Assembly: GCA_963921425.1 (NCBI GenBank)
Contig: OY992834.1
Span: 20,721,923-20,785,922, forward strand
DNA: 64,000 nucleotides
Direction of reading: 5' to 3'
From: Dryas octopetala
Lineage: Eukaryota; Streptophyta; Magnoliopsida; Rosales; Rosaceae
Part shown: piece by piece, positions 49,901 to 59,590 of the stretch
Layout: each line of letters opens with the position of its first letter
Numbering within the stretch: position 1 is the stretch's first letter
Program-made: the position numbers and the translations under genes
The notes under the pieces: generated by a model
The model's input: only the letters and a program-made list of their open reading frames with translations
What the model was told of the DNA's origin: nothing
Databases searched by the model: none

Positions 49901-50787
49901 TGGAGGCAATTCAAATCAATATAATTCTCATTCCAAAGGTCATCCAATACAAATAAAAATTTCTTTCCTCTTACTTGTTCCCTTAGTTCACCTTGAAGAA
50001 AATTCAAGTCCATAATATCATAAGACTTTGAAGTGACTGATTGAAGAAGGGTTTTAGTTACCCTAACCACATCAAAGTCTTCTGAAACACAAGCCCAAGA
50101 TTTAAGAGTAAAATACTCTTTCACGTTGCCATCATTGTAAAGGGAGCGAGCAAGGGTTGTCTTACCAACCCCGCCCATTCCGACTATGGTGATGACAGAT
50201 ACATCATTGCTGCTTGCATCATCTGAAAACAACAGTTTTGCTAACTTTTCTTTATCTCCATCCCTACCATATACAAAAGGTTCATGAACCAAGGAACTTG
50301 TTGGAGTTCTCTGTGAAACCTTCCCCCCAACAACTTCTCTCAGACCAAGGACACCTTTCTGTTTTGCAAGGAGTTCTAATCTTTCAAACAACTCTCTTAT
50401 CTTAACATTCATGCTTTGATAAACAGGATTAAGAGAAGTAGAGAGGAAGTTCAACACCTTGGTGAATTTGTGGGTCTGATCATATTCAGCTTCCACCTTG
50501 CATCTCAAAGCTTCAGTGTTGATCTCATCCAGTAAGTCATCTGCATCTAAGACAGCATGTTTGAGCTCATCAAGCCAGTCTCTCACAGCAGGTTTCACAA
50601 TTTGCTTCTCCTCTGCATCATTGAGCACTGCAGAAAGGCCCAGCAGTGTGATCTCCAGTTTCTTCAGGAGTGAATCGTCAAGCTTCTTCCTCTGAAACAA
50701 GTCGATGAAGTCGCGTGAAGCAATCCTGTCACACAACACCTGGATGGAAGCAGTGAGCAGAGCCTCTCCAACCAAAGCTCCAGCCAT
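46912..50787 (-). CDS. CC-NBS-LRR disease resistance protein (RPP13-like 1 type)
   Basis: Proteins of this class are intracellular immune receptors that bind ADP or ATP and trigger defence on pathogen recognition. The single exon is open for 1303 codons from an ATG at 50823. I prefer the Met at residue 13 (50787), because MAGALVGEALLTASIQVL is the usual start of this group. In the longer numbering, the coiled coil holds DDLLDE at 95-100. The NB-ARC domain has P-loop GMGGVGKT at 215-222, kinase-2 LFVLDDLW at 290-297, VLVTTRN at 320-326, GLPLA at 382-386, CFVYCSIFPKDYEF at 440-453 and MHD at 504-506. LRRs follow to the end. All key motifs are intact, so the gene looks functional. The last LRRs include a 25-residue tandem duplication. 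It has no intron, as is common in this family. Confidence 0.95.
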   Translation of the reverse strand: MAGALVGEALLTASIQVLCDRIASRDFIDLFQRKKLDDSLLKKLEITLLGLSAVLNDAEEKQIVKPAVRDWLDELKHAVLDADDLLDEINTEALRCKVEAEYDQTHKFTKVLNFLSTSLNPVYQSMNVKIRELFERLELLAKQKGVLGLREVVGGKVSQRTPTSSLVHEPFVYGRDGDKEKLAKLLFSDDASSNDVSVITIVGMGGVGKTTLARSLYNDGNVKEYFTLKSWACVSEDFDVVRVTKTLLQSVTSKSYDIMDLNFLQGELREQVRGKKFLFVLDDLWNENYIDLNCLQAPFAFGARGSKVLVTTRNENVASTINNVPIQYLKPLSHADCWLLLAKHAFGDETPSAHPNLEEIGKQIAGKCNGLPLAAETLGGLLRSKKKDIEEWNSILNSNIWELPYNKSNILPALGLSYHYLPAHLKQCFVYCSIFPKDYEFKKEDVVLLWMAEGLVPQDENGSKMEEVAKGYFDELLSRSLFQNSSKSSFTMHDLINDMAVFMAKGFCYRLEGRESHEVPKTSRHLSYVQEEFDTASKFEPLFRLKCLRTFLPLDLNLYWPKFVSKRVSHDFLPTQRYLRVLSLSGYTNITELPNSIGNLIHLRYLDLSFTAIKRLPDIVCSLCNLQTLLLSDCFSLIELPRDMRKLLNLHHLDIRGTNIEEMPLQMGRLKSLRTLTAFVVGKSSGSSLTELRELRYLRGSLSIRKLQNVVDATDALQANLKEKKDLKEIVLEWGKDTDDSEKEREVLEKLHPPINLEELTINFYGGTSFPNWLGDSSFSQIQFMCLSECSYCYSLPPLGQLPALKELTIAAMEFVRKIGLEFYGNGSSFQSLEKLEFKEMPEWEEWLPSGGQCSDFPRLQELILKKCPKLRGNLPNHLPCLKKLSVEECVVLYERATTTLNMDYLQQYSFQKLRLFGSFQQYSFHLLSLTEYMSSLGILEIGNFVDIECLPKQLVHSSNCVVRLTLNNCPSLLSFPRDGLPSTLENLTIGNCRRLEFLPHEMMAKLTSLWYLGIYNSCDSLRSFPLGIFPKLSELNIIGCVNLESLSIEGVHENLNTLRIWECPNLVSFPHGGLPTPNLFSFSVSGCQNLKSLPERIHTLTALQDLSIWNLPNVVSIAEGGLPPNLRSLEVRDCDRLRPSAEWGLQGLVALQRLEIHGTEHLLETLLKEQLLPTTLNTLLISKQSLKSLNGKGLQHLTSLQSLRIEDCPNLERLPGEALQHLTSLQSLQIRGCPSLESLPGEGLPASLSFLEISRCSSTLKKRYCENKTGEDWGKIARIPCIQIDEEVII
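50160..50181 (-). promoter_or_regulatory. Candidate miR482/2118 target in the P-loop codons
   Basis: The codons for GMGGVGKT give a + strand complement running TCTTACC to CCCATTCC. This agrees with the general miR482/2118 pattern (TCTTnCC through CCCATTCC), with differences mainly at codon third positions. The miR482/2118 family is known to target this motif in many NBS-LRR mRNAs and to start secondary siRNA production. No small RNA data are available here. Confidence 0.5.
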
Positions 50788-50823
50788 TTTTCTCTTCTTT
50801 GCAAAGGATCGATAGGATTTCAA

Positions 50824-51429
50824 TGAAGTAGTTTAAGATGTAAATAGCTCAAGTTGGAAAACCAGGTAAGGAAGTATGAAAGGCTTTTAGGATTATAAAT
50901 TATAATTGAATGGCTCAATTTCGTTGACTGTAAGTCTTTGAGAAATGCAGTGGATCCCACACGGTTAATTATCTGCAGCTGGAAATGTGGTTTTTGAAGC
51001 CACCAAAGGCCAAACACCAAAATATCTTACCACATCTGAAAGAGGCTAGCCACAGCATTATCGCTCTCTCTCTCTCTCTCTTCTATTATGAAGGAATCCA
51101 ACTCATGAAAAGAAGAATGGAGGTCCTTTTCAAATAAAGAAGAACAATGAAATCCACTAATGCATAAAAACTTCCAGTGTTATTGGATTTAATTAGTACA
51201 TATATAGCCTTCAAGACTTGCCTTTTGTTTTTTTTTGGACAATATGCCTTTTCTTTTGTGACAAGGAGCTGAGAGTACGTCTTTAATGAGCAACGCAAGA
51301 TACATCAGTCCTATTGGGTCCATCCTCCATCAGAGTCCAAACTTAAGTATTATGAATGCGCAAAATGGTTACAGCATGAAAACTAATAGCAGTGTGGGAT
51401 TTTTACAGCATAAGCCTTGGGACTTCTAA
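50824..51429. other. Upstream region of the CC-NBS-LRR gene
   Basis: This is the presumed promoter. A CT microsatellite lies at about 51064-51082, about 280 bases upstream of the start. No other gene is seen. Confidence 0.4.
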
Positions 51430-52093
51430 TAATTAACATTTCTTTTTATTGAAATTCTAATAACATTTCTGAACTTTACATTATGTATTATTGTATTATG
51501 TATTATTCTTGGCAAAAATATTTCACAAAAATTTAAACTAGGTTATTATTAACTTTTTTCCTTTTAATTAGCATTTTTTTATATGTGTGTATAGTAAACA
51601 GTTAATTTGATTGATATACCATGCAATAAGTTTAAAAGCACTTATTTGATTAGATCAAATAAGTGTACCACACAAATTACAATAACATAAGCAATTGTCG
51701 GTGGGCTAGCTATTGGAGGATAAAAGCAAAAAAGCAGTTGGTACTCCTTAAAAGCATGTGGGCCATGCTATGTTATGTAGCAGCCGACCTTTGTCGGGTT
51801 GGTAAAGGTTTTTACTTTTTGAGAAATGAAACTTTATTTTGAGTTAATGAGTTAATATGTGATCTGCTACTAAATCTCAAACGTATACAAACGAATTTCA
51901 ATTTGTTAGCTGGTTTGGAGTTGCAGATTTTTTGAGTATGAAAGTATTGTGCTCTTCAATTAAAACTTCTATACTTTTTAGGTCATTTTTGTCATTATAT
52001 ATAACCACATCACTTCAATCTTAAAATTTAACACTCAAACACTACTTTTTATACCCACATCACTTTAAAAATACGACTTATCAAACGCTAATT
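51430..52093 (+). repeat. Left arm of a widely spaced inverted repeat
   Basis: This arm is the reverse complement, with moderate divergence, of 56993-57665. Shared landmarks include TTGGCAAAAATATTTCACAAA, GGTGGGCTAG, GGGCCATGCTATGTTATGTA and ATGTGATCTGCTACTAAA in this orientation. The arms are about 660 bases and are separated by 4.9 kb of nested transposons. The pair could be the long terminal inverted repeats of one element or an inverted duplication. Confidence 0.82.
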
Positions 52094-52166
52094 AATGTAT
52101 GCTAATGTTATTATGTGACAAATGATATTGTAATTTTTTATCACTCTGTATTAATGTTTAATACTA

Positions 52167-53031
52167 AAGACCAGTTTGGGGTTTAGGTGTGGTGGAAAAA
52201 AGCAACTTATTTCCACCACAATACAACTTGAGGTATTTGATAAAAAAACCAAAAGCAACTTTTTTAAAAAACAAGGGTTGGGGAAAGCAGTTTTGGGGGT
52301 TGGGAGGAAGCAGCTAGGGAGGTGCTTTCCAAAGCTGTTGTGTGGGAAAACACCCCTGACTTCCAAAATTGTCCTCACCCAATTTATGAAATGACAGCCC
52401 CTACCCCTCATTAATTTTCAATCCCTAATATTTAATATTCAAATAATGCTAGTTGTCCCACATTTTTTTTCCCACATTTGTATCCCACCTGATGTGTCAT
52501 TATTTTACTGGATATGTATTTCTTTTTTCTTTTTTAGGTTTTATTTTTTAATTTGTAGTGTCCAATGTATGAATGCCATGTAAGATGGTATGAAATTGTG
52601 GTATAAAAATGTGGTAAGTGTAGCATTACTGTTTAATATTTTTAATGGGTAATATCTAATATCTAATATTCAATCCCTAATATCTAATATTTTTAATTAT
52701 GTCTAATATTTTTATCAATGTTAGTTTTTTCCTCTTTCCCAACCAAAAAAAAATACCATTTCTAAATTCTAATATGTCATAAAATCATGTCTAATATTTA
52801 TACTTATGAAACGATATAAAATCATGTCTATTTTGGTCATTATATATAGCCACAACACTTTTACATCAAAATTTACCAAACACTCTACTGTTGTTTTTAC
52901 CACTCACAACACTTTTAAAAACACAGTTTACCAAACACTCATCCACTTTACCTCACAACAGTTTTTCCCACCACACAGTAGCTTTACCTCACAGCAGCTT
53001 TTTCCCACCACACCTTAACTCCAAACTGGCC
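52167..53031 (+). mobile_element. MITE with 35-bp terminal inverted repeats and CTA target duplication
   Basis: The left end is AAGACCAGTTTGGGG and the right end is CTCCAAACTGGCC. The inverted repeat extends through GGTGTGGTGG to the AAAAAGC block. CTA flanks both sides (52164-52166 and 53032-53034). The homologous sequence near 16064 (AATACTAAGCAATCAC) lacks the insertion, which supports these boundaries. The 865-base element has no coding capacity. A 3-bp target duplication points to the PIF/Harbinger superfamily, but the sequence CTA is not the usual TWA. Confidence 0.78.
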
Positions 53032-53936
53032 CTAGGCAATCACAATCCTGACCTCAGCAAGGTTCGGAAGAATGCAGTCAGGAGGCCCAACAAACTCATG
53101 ATAGGCCCACGCCCAAAAACTGACTCAAATGAGGAATATCATTTGCAGAACTGTGACAATTTATAATAGGGAAATTTCATTAAATAACCTTTTTTAAAAC
53201 TCTATCTTTTTTAACCTTTCTCTCCTATCTTTATCTTTTATGGCTCTTTGGCCCATTTTCGGACAAAAATGCCCTTGATATACATGTCGACACTCTGTCA
53301 ACCCCTAAGTCGCCACGTGGTCGACACTTTGTCAACCAAAAAATTGATTTTAACAAAAATATGAAAAAATGTAGAAAATGATGAATATGATGAACTAGCT
53401 ACAGCATGATCTAAAGTGATTGTAGCAGTATGTGTCGACCATTTTTTGACCATGTGTTGACCATCAAATTTCAGATATAAAACAACAAACCAAGGTTGAA
53501 ATTTCAAATCTAGAACATCAAACCCAAATCAAAATTTCATATTTGGAACAACATATCCAAATCGGAATTTGTTAAACTAAGATCTAAAAATGAAAATTTT
53601 GACAGAAAAATATGAATTTATTAAAGTTCCTAAGTCTCAATCCAAACTATTTTTTTCTTTTTATTGCTCAATAATGAATACAATGTTTTTGATAAAAATT
53701 TTCCCCAATTACATCCAAAACCCACAAAATTTCAAAGGAAAAAAAAAAAAAAGAGAACAAAGTAAAAAAAAAAAAAAAAAAGCCCAAAGATATCATGCAT
53801 CACGCATCCCACAAAAACTGTTGCTAATTTCAACTCCATTGCTCTCAAACCACCCACCAACCCAATGTTGGATCTCAACCTCTCCGTTCATTCTTAAAAT
53901 ATATTAATAAATAAACAAAACCATACATTTTTTATT

Positions 53937-55081
53937 GAGAGCTGCTATTTGCACACCCCTAATCACTTAATTAGTGATTTTACACATTTGCACCATTGTA
54001 AAATACCCTAAAGCCCTCCCCCAATACACCTCATCTATCTCCTCCCTCCCCTCCCAACTGTGCCTTGTCGAGCTCCTATCTCTCCGGCTTCTCTTTCCCA
54101 TCTCCGGCTCATCTCTTCTCCCAGCGCAGCACCACCTTCCCAGCTCGCCGACCTCCTCGCAGCACCACCCTCCCAGTGCAACACCACCTTCCCCGCAACA
54201 CCAACCTCCCCTCAACACCACCCTCCTAGCTCGCCGAGCTCCTCGCAGCACCATCCTCCCTGCAACAACACCCTCCCAGCTCGCCAACCTCCTCGCAGGC
54301 CGCAACACCACCCTTCCAACGCAACACCAACCCTCCTCTCTCTCTCTCTGCAGCACCACCCTCTTATCTCTTTCTCTCTCTTCTCCATGCAGCACCAACG
54401 TTTTAGAAAAAAAAAAAGTTACAGGTTCGGCGGACCATTGCCGAACGTGGCTGTTTCGTTCGGCAGACATCCACCAAATAGAAGAGGATTTTTTAGCGGG
54501 TACCTATGAACGAAACAACTAGGTTCGGCACTGGTCCGCCGAACTTGCAATTTTTTTTTTTTTTAAGTCGGTGCTGCGGGGAGAAGAGAGAGAGAGGAGG
54601 TGGTGCTGCTAGGAGGAGAGAGAAAGAGGAGGGTCGGTGCTGCGAAGGAGAGAGAGAGAGAGAGATAGGTGGTCGGGTGAGGGAAGGAGAGTGGGAGAGT
54701 GGGAGAGAGGTGGTCGGGTGAGGGGGGAAGGGAGAGAGGTTGTCGGGTGAGGGAGGGGGAGGGGTTGGGATAGCAGAGGGTTGCGGGGTGGCTGGTTTCA
54801 ACATTTTTTTTTTCTTTTGTTCTTTGTTTTTTTTTTTTAATTTAAAAATTCACATTTGGGGTGAGGTGTGTGTAGTTTGGATGTGTTGGTGGGGTGTGTA
54901 GTGTTTGTTGGGTGGGTGTGTAGTGAGAAATTTGGTGAGATTAATGAGGTTGGGGTATTTTGGTAATGGGAGGAGTATGTAAAAAAGAAATTTTAAATTT
55001 TAGAAGATGGTAGAAGATGTGTAGGAGAAAAAGGTGTACAAAAAGAAAAAAAAAAAAAAAAGGTGTGCAAATAGCAGTTCT
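53937..55081 (+). mobile_element. Foldback MITE with 9-bp target duplication
   Basis: The ends are GAGAGCTGCTATTTGCACAC and GTGTGCAAATAGCAGTTCT. TTTTTTATT flanks both sides (53928-53936 and 55082-55090), which fits Mutator-like insertion. Inside, a CT-rich left arm with many CAGCACCA strings (54000-54410) is answered by a GA-rich right arm with GGTGCTG strings (54565-54790). The centre pairs GTTCGGCGGACCA (about 54425) with TGGTCCGCCGAAC (about 54531). The whole element can therefore fold back on itself. Open frames in the arms are compositional and not genes. Confidence 0.72.
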
Positions 55082-55149
55082 TTTTTTATTAAGACAGGAC
55101 TGGCTCACCAGTAGACTCAATCTCATACGCATGTCTAAGTTAATGAAAC

Positions 55150-55505
55150 CAAAGAGACCATTCAAATCAAATTTGGTCTACAGGCATGATTTTGCAACCT
55201 TGTCATTTGTTGCTGAGATTTTTGTCTTCCTATATGTTGGTATGGATGCCTTGGACATCTCAACCTCTCCGTCCTCTGCTCCAATTCCACCAACATGGAA
55301 AGCTTTGGAAGCTTCAACTCCGCCATGAACAACGCCAATGACCCTGATCACTACGATGGCCGCCGGACTATCCAACTCTTCCCGCTCGCCAACCAATGCG
55401 TACGCTCTTCCTCTTCGCCTTCCACGAGGCAGTGGCTAGGGCTCTCCTCCAGTTACGGTGGTCTTCTTAGTTCACATTTATGGGTGGGTGGATTTAGATC
55501 TTAGA
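55150..55505 (+). other. Gene-like segment inside the TIR element, origin unknown
   Basis: This segment has a balanced base composition unlike its surroundings. A frame from 55295 begins MESFGSFNSAMNNANDPDHY. It has no domain I recognise. It may be a captured host-gene fragment, as occurs in Pack-MULEs, but the parent gene is not known. Confidence 0.3.
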
Positions 55506-55706
55506 TCTATGGAGAAGAATATCTGAAAGAAGAGGATGTGGGTGGGAGAGAGAATTCTAAAAATTTAGGGGGAGAGAAGAAACATGTATATCAGGGGCAT
55601 TTTTGTCCGAAAATATTCCAAAGAGCCATAAAAGATAAAACTGGAAGGGAAAGGGTTAAAAAAGAGAGAGTTGTATTAAAAATAGTTATTTAGTGAAATT
55701 TCCCTA

Positions 55707-56444
55707 GAAGAAAGCCCAACAGAGTAGATAATTCAAAGACTGATAGCTTCTCCACATTTTCTCATTCTTCAACCAGATATATCCTCTATGGTAAAAAAAT
55801 AAAAAAAAAACCCAGATATCCTCCAGATTTGTTTTTCTTTCTTTTTATTTTTAATAGAAGATTGATCTTTCAAAAAATTGAGAAGCCCAATGGAGAAGCA
55901 TGAAGAAGAAAGAATGGGAAAGATGGGGGTTAATTAATCAAAGGAACCAGTTCCAGTTTGCAATGCTACTCCATTACCATTGATGTTTTTTTTTTTTTTG
56001 GGGGAGGGAGATCAAACTTGGATGTATTGTGGGTAATTCTACGGGCCTTCCAACTGGGCTACTCAATAATGGCAGTCATTAATGTTAATACGAGACAAAT
56101 GCTCGTGTCTTTCCAATACCATCATGTTGAGACAAGACAAATACTGCAGTGCTATTTTTTGTTACTCTATTTATTTTTATTTTTATTTTTTGGTCAGGAG
56201 AGAAAAGTCTGTGGAAAGTTTTTTGGGATAAATGGTGAAGAAACAATAGAGATTTTTACTTCACACCCAAAAGTCTACAAAACTCCACAATTAATGAAAT
56301 TCATAAAAGTCAATGACTTTTTTATACCACAAAACTTTTATAAACTTTCTATAAGACATGATTGAATACCACAAGACTTTTGTAGACTTTTAAGGTTAGT
56401 TTAGTTTAGCTGTGAATGATAATAATTAGTTGTGAATGAGAATA
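55707..56444. other. Intergenic remnant, no gene seen
   Basis: The sequence holds homopolymer runs and short frames only. One frame (55958-56365) shows no recognisable domain. Confidence 0.4.
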
Positions 56445-56447
56445 TTA

Positions 56448-56976
56448 TGGCCCATTTGGATTTCAAATTCATGTATTTCAAATCCTTAGATTTCAAATTC
56501 TATTGTTTGTATAACAAAAATGAAATATGAGGATTTCAATTTAAGAATTTTTAATTTATATATATTGCAATATATGATAAATATATATTGGCCGGAGGGG
56601 TCGTCTGAAAAGTTGGCAGGAGGGGTTGCCGGAAAATTTAGCCAGAGATCGTCGGAAAAGTTGGTTGGAGGGTCGCCAAAAAAGTTGGTCGGAGGGTCGC
56701 CGGAAAAATTTCGAAGGGTCGTAGGAAAGTTGGCCAGCGGTGGTTGCCGGAAAGTTTTTCACGGTGGTCGCTGGCAATGGTGGCCGGAGATGTTGAGAGA
56801 GAGAGAGAGAGAGGGGTGGTGGGATTTCAAATACCTAGTTTGAGAAGGTATTTGAAATCTATGGATTTGGGCTAAATCCAAATTCATTCCTTAAATTGAA
56901 TCCAAACATGAGGATTTGAATTTGAGGATTCCAAATCTAAATCCACCCCATGAAATTCAGGTTTCCAAACAGGCCC
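56448..56976 (+). mobile_element. Tourist-like MITE with TTA target duplication
   Basis: The left end TGGCCCATTTGGATTTCAAA and the right end GGTTTCCAAACAGGCCC form a terminal inverted repeat. TTA flanks the element at 56445-56447 and 56977-56979. A TTA duplication with GGCC(C/T)-x-TTTGGA ends is typical of PIF/Harbinger-derived Tourist MITEs. The interior contains a GC-rich minisatellite. Confidence 0.75.
56590..56790 (+). repeat. Minisatellite of GTCGCCGGAAAAGTTGG-like units
   Basis: Seven or eight diverged units of roughly 25 bases carry the pattern GTCG(C/T)(C/T)GGAAAAGTTGG followed by (C/T)CGGAGG. It lies wholly inside the Tourist-like MITE. Confidence 0.8.
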
Positions 56977-56992
56977 TTAGTGTGAACCAAAG

Positions 56993-57665
56993 CAATTAGC
57001 GTTTGGTAAACCGTATTTTTAAAATTGTTGTGGATATAAAAAGTAATGTATGACTGTTTGGTAAATTTTAAGATTGAAGTGCTGTGGTTATGAATAATGA
57101 TAAAAATGACATAAAAAGTCTATAGAAGTTGTAATTGAAGAGCACAATACTTTCATAGTTTCATACTTAAGAAATCTCCAACTCCAAACTGACCAAACCA
57201 GCTGACAAATTGAATTTCGTTTGTATACGTTTAGGTTTTAGTAGCAGATCACATATTATTATTAACTCATCAACTCAAAATAAAGTTCCATTTCTCAAAC
57301 AGTAAAAACCTCCCCGACAACGGTAGCTAGGCTGCTACATAACATAGCATGGGCCACAAGTTTTTAAGTTGTACACTTTATCTTTGCTTTCATCCTCCAA
57401 CAACTTAGCCCACCGACAATTGCTTCTATTATTGTGTAATGTGTGGTACACATAATTGAACTAATCAAATAATTGCTTTGAAACTTATTGCATGGTATCA
57501 ATCAAATTAACTGTTTACTACTATACACACAAATAAAGAATGGTAATTAATTAAAAGAAAAATAAAATGAAAATATGGATAATAACCTAGTTTAATTTTT
57601 TGTGAAATATTTTTGCCAAGAATAATACATAATGTAAAGTTCAGAAATGTTATTAGAATTTCAAT
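56993..57665 (-). repeat. Right arm of the widely spaced inverted repeat
   Basis: This is the inverted counterpart of 51430-52093, with landmarks such as TTTGTGAAATATTTTTGCCA and TACATAACATAGCATGGGCC. Its inner limit (AATTAGCGTTTGGTAAACCG) matches the inner limit of the left arm, where similarity stops at AACGCTAATT. Confidence 0.82.
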
Positions 57666-59184
57666 AAAAAAAAAAGTCTTTTAATTATAAGGTACTAACA
57701 AACTTTTAATTTAACTAAAACCACTCAAACCCAATAACTTACTTACAACTCAACACTAATTAATTACAAGGTACTGACATAACTTATTTACACACCACCT
57801 TCCAGAAGGCCTAAGACAAGATGTGCAACCTATGTCCCTGCGCCACCTTCCATAAAGGCAAAAAATAACTCCAAATGCGGAAAATACCACTTATGTCCCT
57901 GCGCATCTTAAAGAAATCACCTCTACAAAGAATGTCAGTTTACTAAAATCAACAAAAATTTGAAATTAATTTTCAAAAAATTTAAACAAACTTATCTTTA
58001 GCATGAACAAAAACAATAACTCTTAAATTAAGACTATTTATATTTTTTATACAACAAAAAACAAGGGTAAACTTGAAAAAATTGAAACTAAACTTACTAG
58101 AAAATTGAAATTGCGAACTGAAAATGCATCGGAAAATTGAAATTGTGAAATGAAACTGTATCAGAAAACTAAAACTGCGAACTAAAATTGCATCATAAAA
58201 CTGAAACTGCATCAAAATAATAGATCAAATCTTAATCAATTTAAAATCAAAACAAGCACAATCAAAACAAGAAAATGGCCGGAGGAGCAGCAGCCTGTTC
58301 AGTGGTGGCTCGCACCTATTGCATGACCAAAATTCAATTTTCCAAGGGTTTTGAGCTAGCATTCGCTTCACATGTCCAACAGGCTAAGAATGAACCAAAA
58401 TGGGGGAAAACCAATCACTAGCGTCGCCACCCGCAGCAAAGCCCGCGGTGGCCGAGAACTTCGAATTGGGGTTTTTCAATCCTGCAACAATTGAAAACTC
58501 ACACGATTTATGGAGAGCGAAGAGATAAAGAGAGGAGATAGAGAGAGATATGAAGGTCGTCTTTCATGAACTCACACGATTTAGAGAGAGAGAGAGAGAG
58601 AGAGAGGGGGAGAGAAAGATCTGGAGCTTGTGAGATTTGGAAATGACAGAGACTCTAAAAACAGAGCCAAACAACAAACTAAACTAGAAAAGAAAAGACA
58701 AATATTAAAACTTTATAAAAGAATAAAAGAAGGGCAAAATGGTTATTTGACATGGGTTAGTAAAGGACAGCTGGCCCCCAAAACACGGAAAGTACCTTAC
58801 TGTTAAGTTTAAACAATATGTATAGTTGAGGGTAAATGTAAAAGTTGTCAGGTAGTAGGAGATAATTAATTCCAAAAAATAGAAATGTTATTAAAAGTCC
58901 CAAAGGCTTATCTATAAAAGAAGAAAAAAGAAAAGGCATGTCTTGAAGGCTGAAGTCTATATATGTACTAAAAGTTGTAAAGCGTTTATTATCTATAAAT
59001 ACACAATATAAATTAATTTGTAAATTGCATATTTGATGCTGCCAACCAGGGTGTTGTATGCTAATCAAGCTAGAAAATTGCTCCGTCATTAATTTATAAA
59101 TTGTACATATATGGTGAGTGAAGTATCCATCATTGATCAAATTTTTGAGTTAATTTGTATATATATATATATAGAGAGAGAGAG
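57666..59184. other. Intergenic; small repeats, no supported gene
   Basis: A tandem repeat of about 40 bases (AAAATTGAAATTGCGAACTG and TGCATC motifs) spans about 58085-58215. A GA microsatellite lies at 58581-58604. A GC-rich patch at 58410-58445 includes CCCGC and GCGGG strings. The minus-strand frame at 58757-59140 has no domain I recognise. Confidence 0.45.
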
Positions 59185-59590
59185 AGGGCCCTTCCAATAA
59201 GGGATCCCTCATTTAGTGTTAAATGAGGGATCACCTTGTGGGGCCCACACGGGTCGTTTTGTGTTAATCCGAACGTCCATTTTTTACATCTCCATTGATA
59301 GATCATCCCTGCAAAAAATCAGCCAAATCGGAAATCGTTTACCCGTTCGATTAAGCGGTCAAAGTTTAGGTGTTTATAGAGGAATTTGTTGTTCGTCCAT
59401 TTGTTTTAAACTTTGACCGCTTAAACGAACGGGTAAACGATTTCCGATTTGGCTGATTTTTTGCATGGATGATCTATCAATGGAGATGTAAAAATGGATG
59501 GTTCTGATTAACACAAAACGACCCGTATGGGCCACACAGGGTGATCCCTCATTTAACACTAAATGAGGGATCCCTTATTGGAAGGGCCCT
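59185..59590 (+). mobile_element. 406-bp foldback element (near-perfect inverted repeat)
   Basis: The element starts AGGGCCCTTCCAATAAGGGA and ends TCCCTTATTGGAAGGGCCCT. The two arms of about 180 bases are almost perfect reverse complements (for example TTAGTGTTAAATGAGGGATC against GATCCCTCATTTAACACTAA). A short spacer lies around 59370-59400. It is inserted between GA/TA microsatellite tracts, so a target duplication cannot be read. It encodes nothing; the twin frames on both strands are mirror images of the arms. Confidence 0.9.

Larger units (their letters stand above)
53167..55706 (+). mobile_element. TIR element with about 110-bp inverted ends, carrying a nested foldback
   Basis: The left end TAGGGAAATTTCATTAAATA and the right end TATTTAGTGAAATTTCCCTA are inverted copies. 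The similarity continues inward through the TTTTATGGCTCTTTGG and GACAAAAATGCCC blocks. TA is the only clear flanking repeat. No transposase is seen, so the element is non-autonomous. Long inverted ends suggest a Mutator-like origin, but a 9-bp target duplication is lacking. A GC-richer, gene-like segment lies at 55150-55505. Confidence 0.72.

Noticed and set aside
53974-54522. 182-codon Ser- and Pro-rich frame and its overlapping partners
   Set aside because: The frame follows CT-rich repeats of the foldback element and ends outside any conserved region.
58409-58445. Possible 3' terminus of the right-hand Helitron (minus-strand GC hairpin then CTAGT)
   Set aside because: The hairpin differs from the family terminus at 7410-7440, spacing to CTAG is shorter, and the patch looks like ordinary GC-rich sequence. 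It could be revisited if other copies end here.
58757-59140. 127-codon frame on the minus strand
   Set aside because: It is AT-rich with no domain, no conserved start context and no neighbours that suggest a gene.
59216-59559. Twin open frames on opposite strands starting MLNEGSPC
   Set aside because: They are the same arm of an inverted repeat read from both sides and do not represent a gene.
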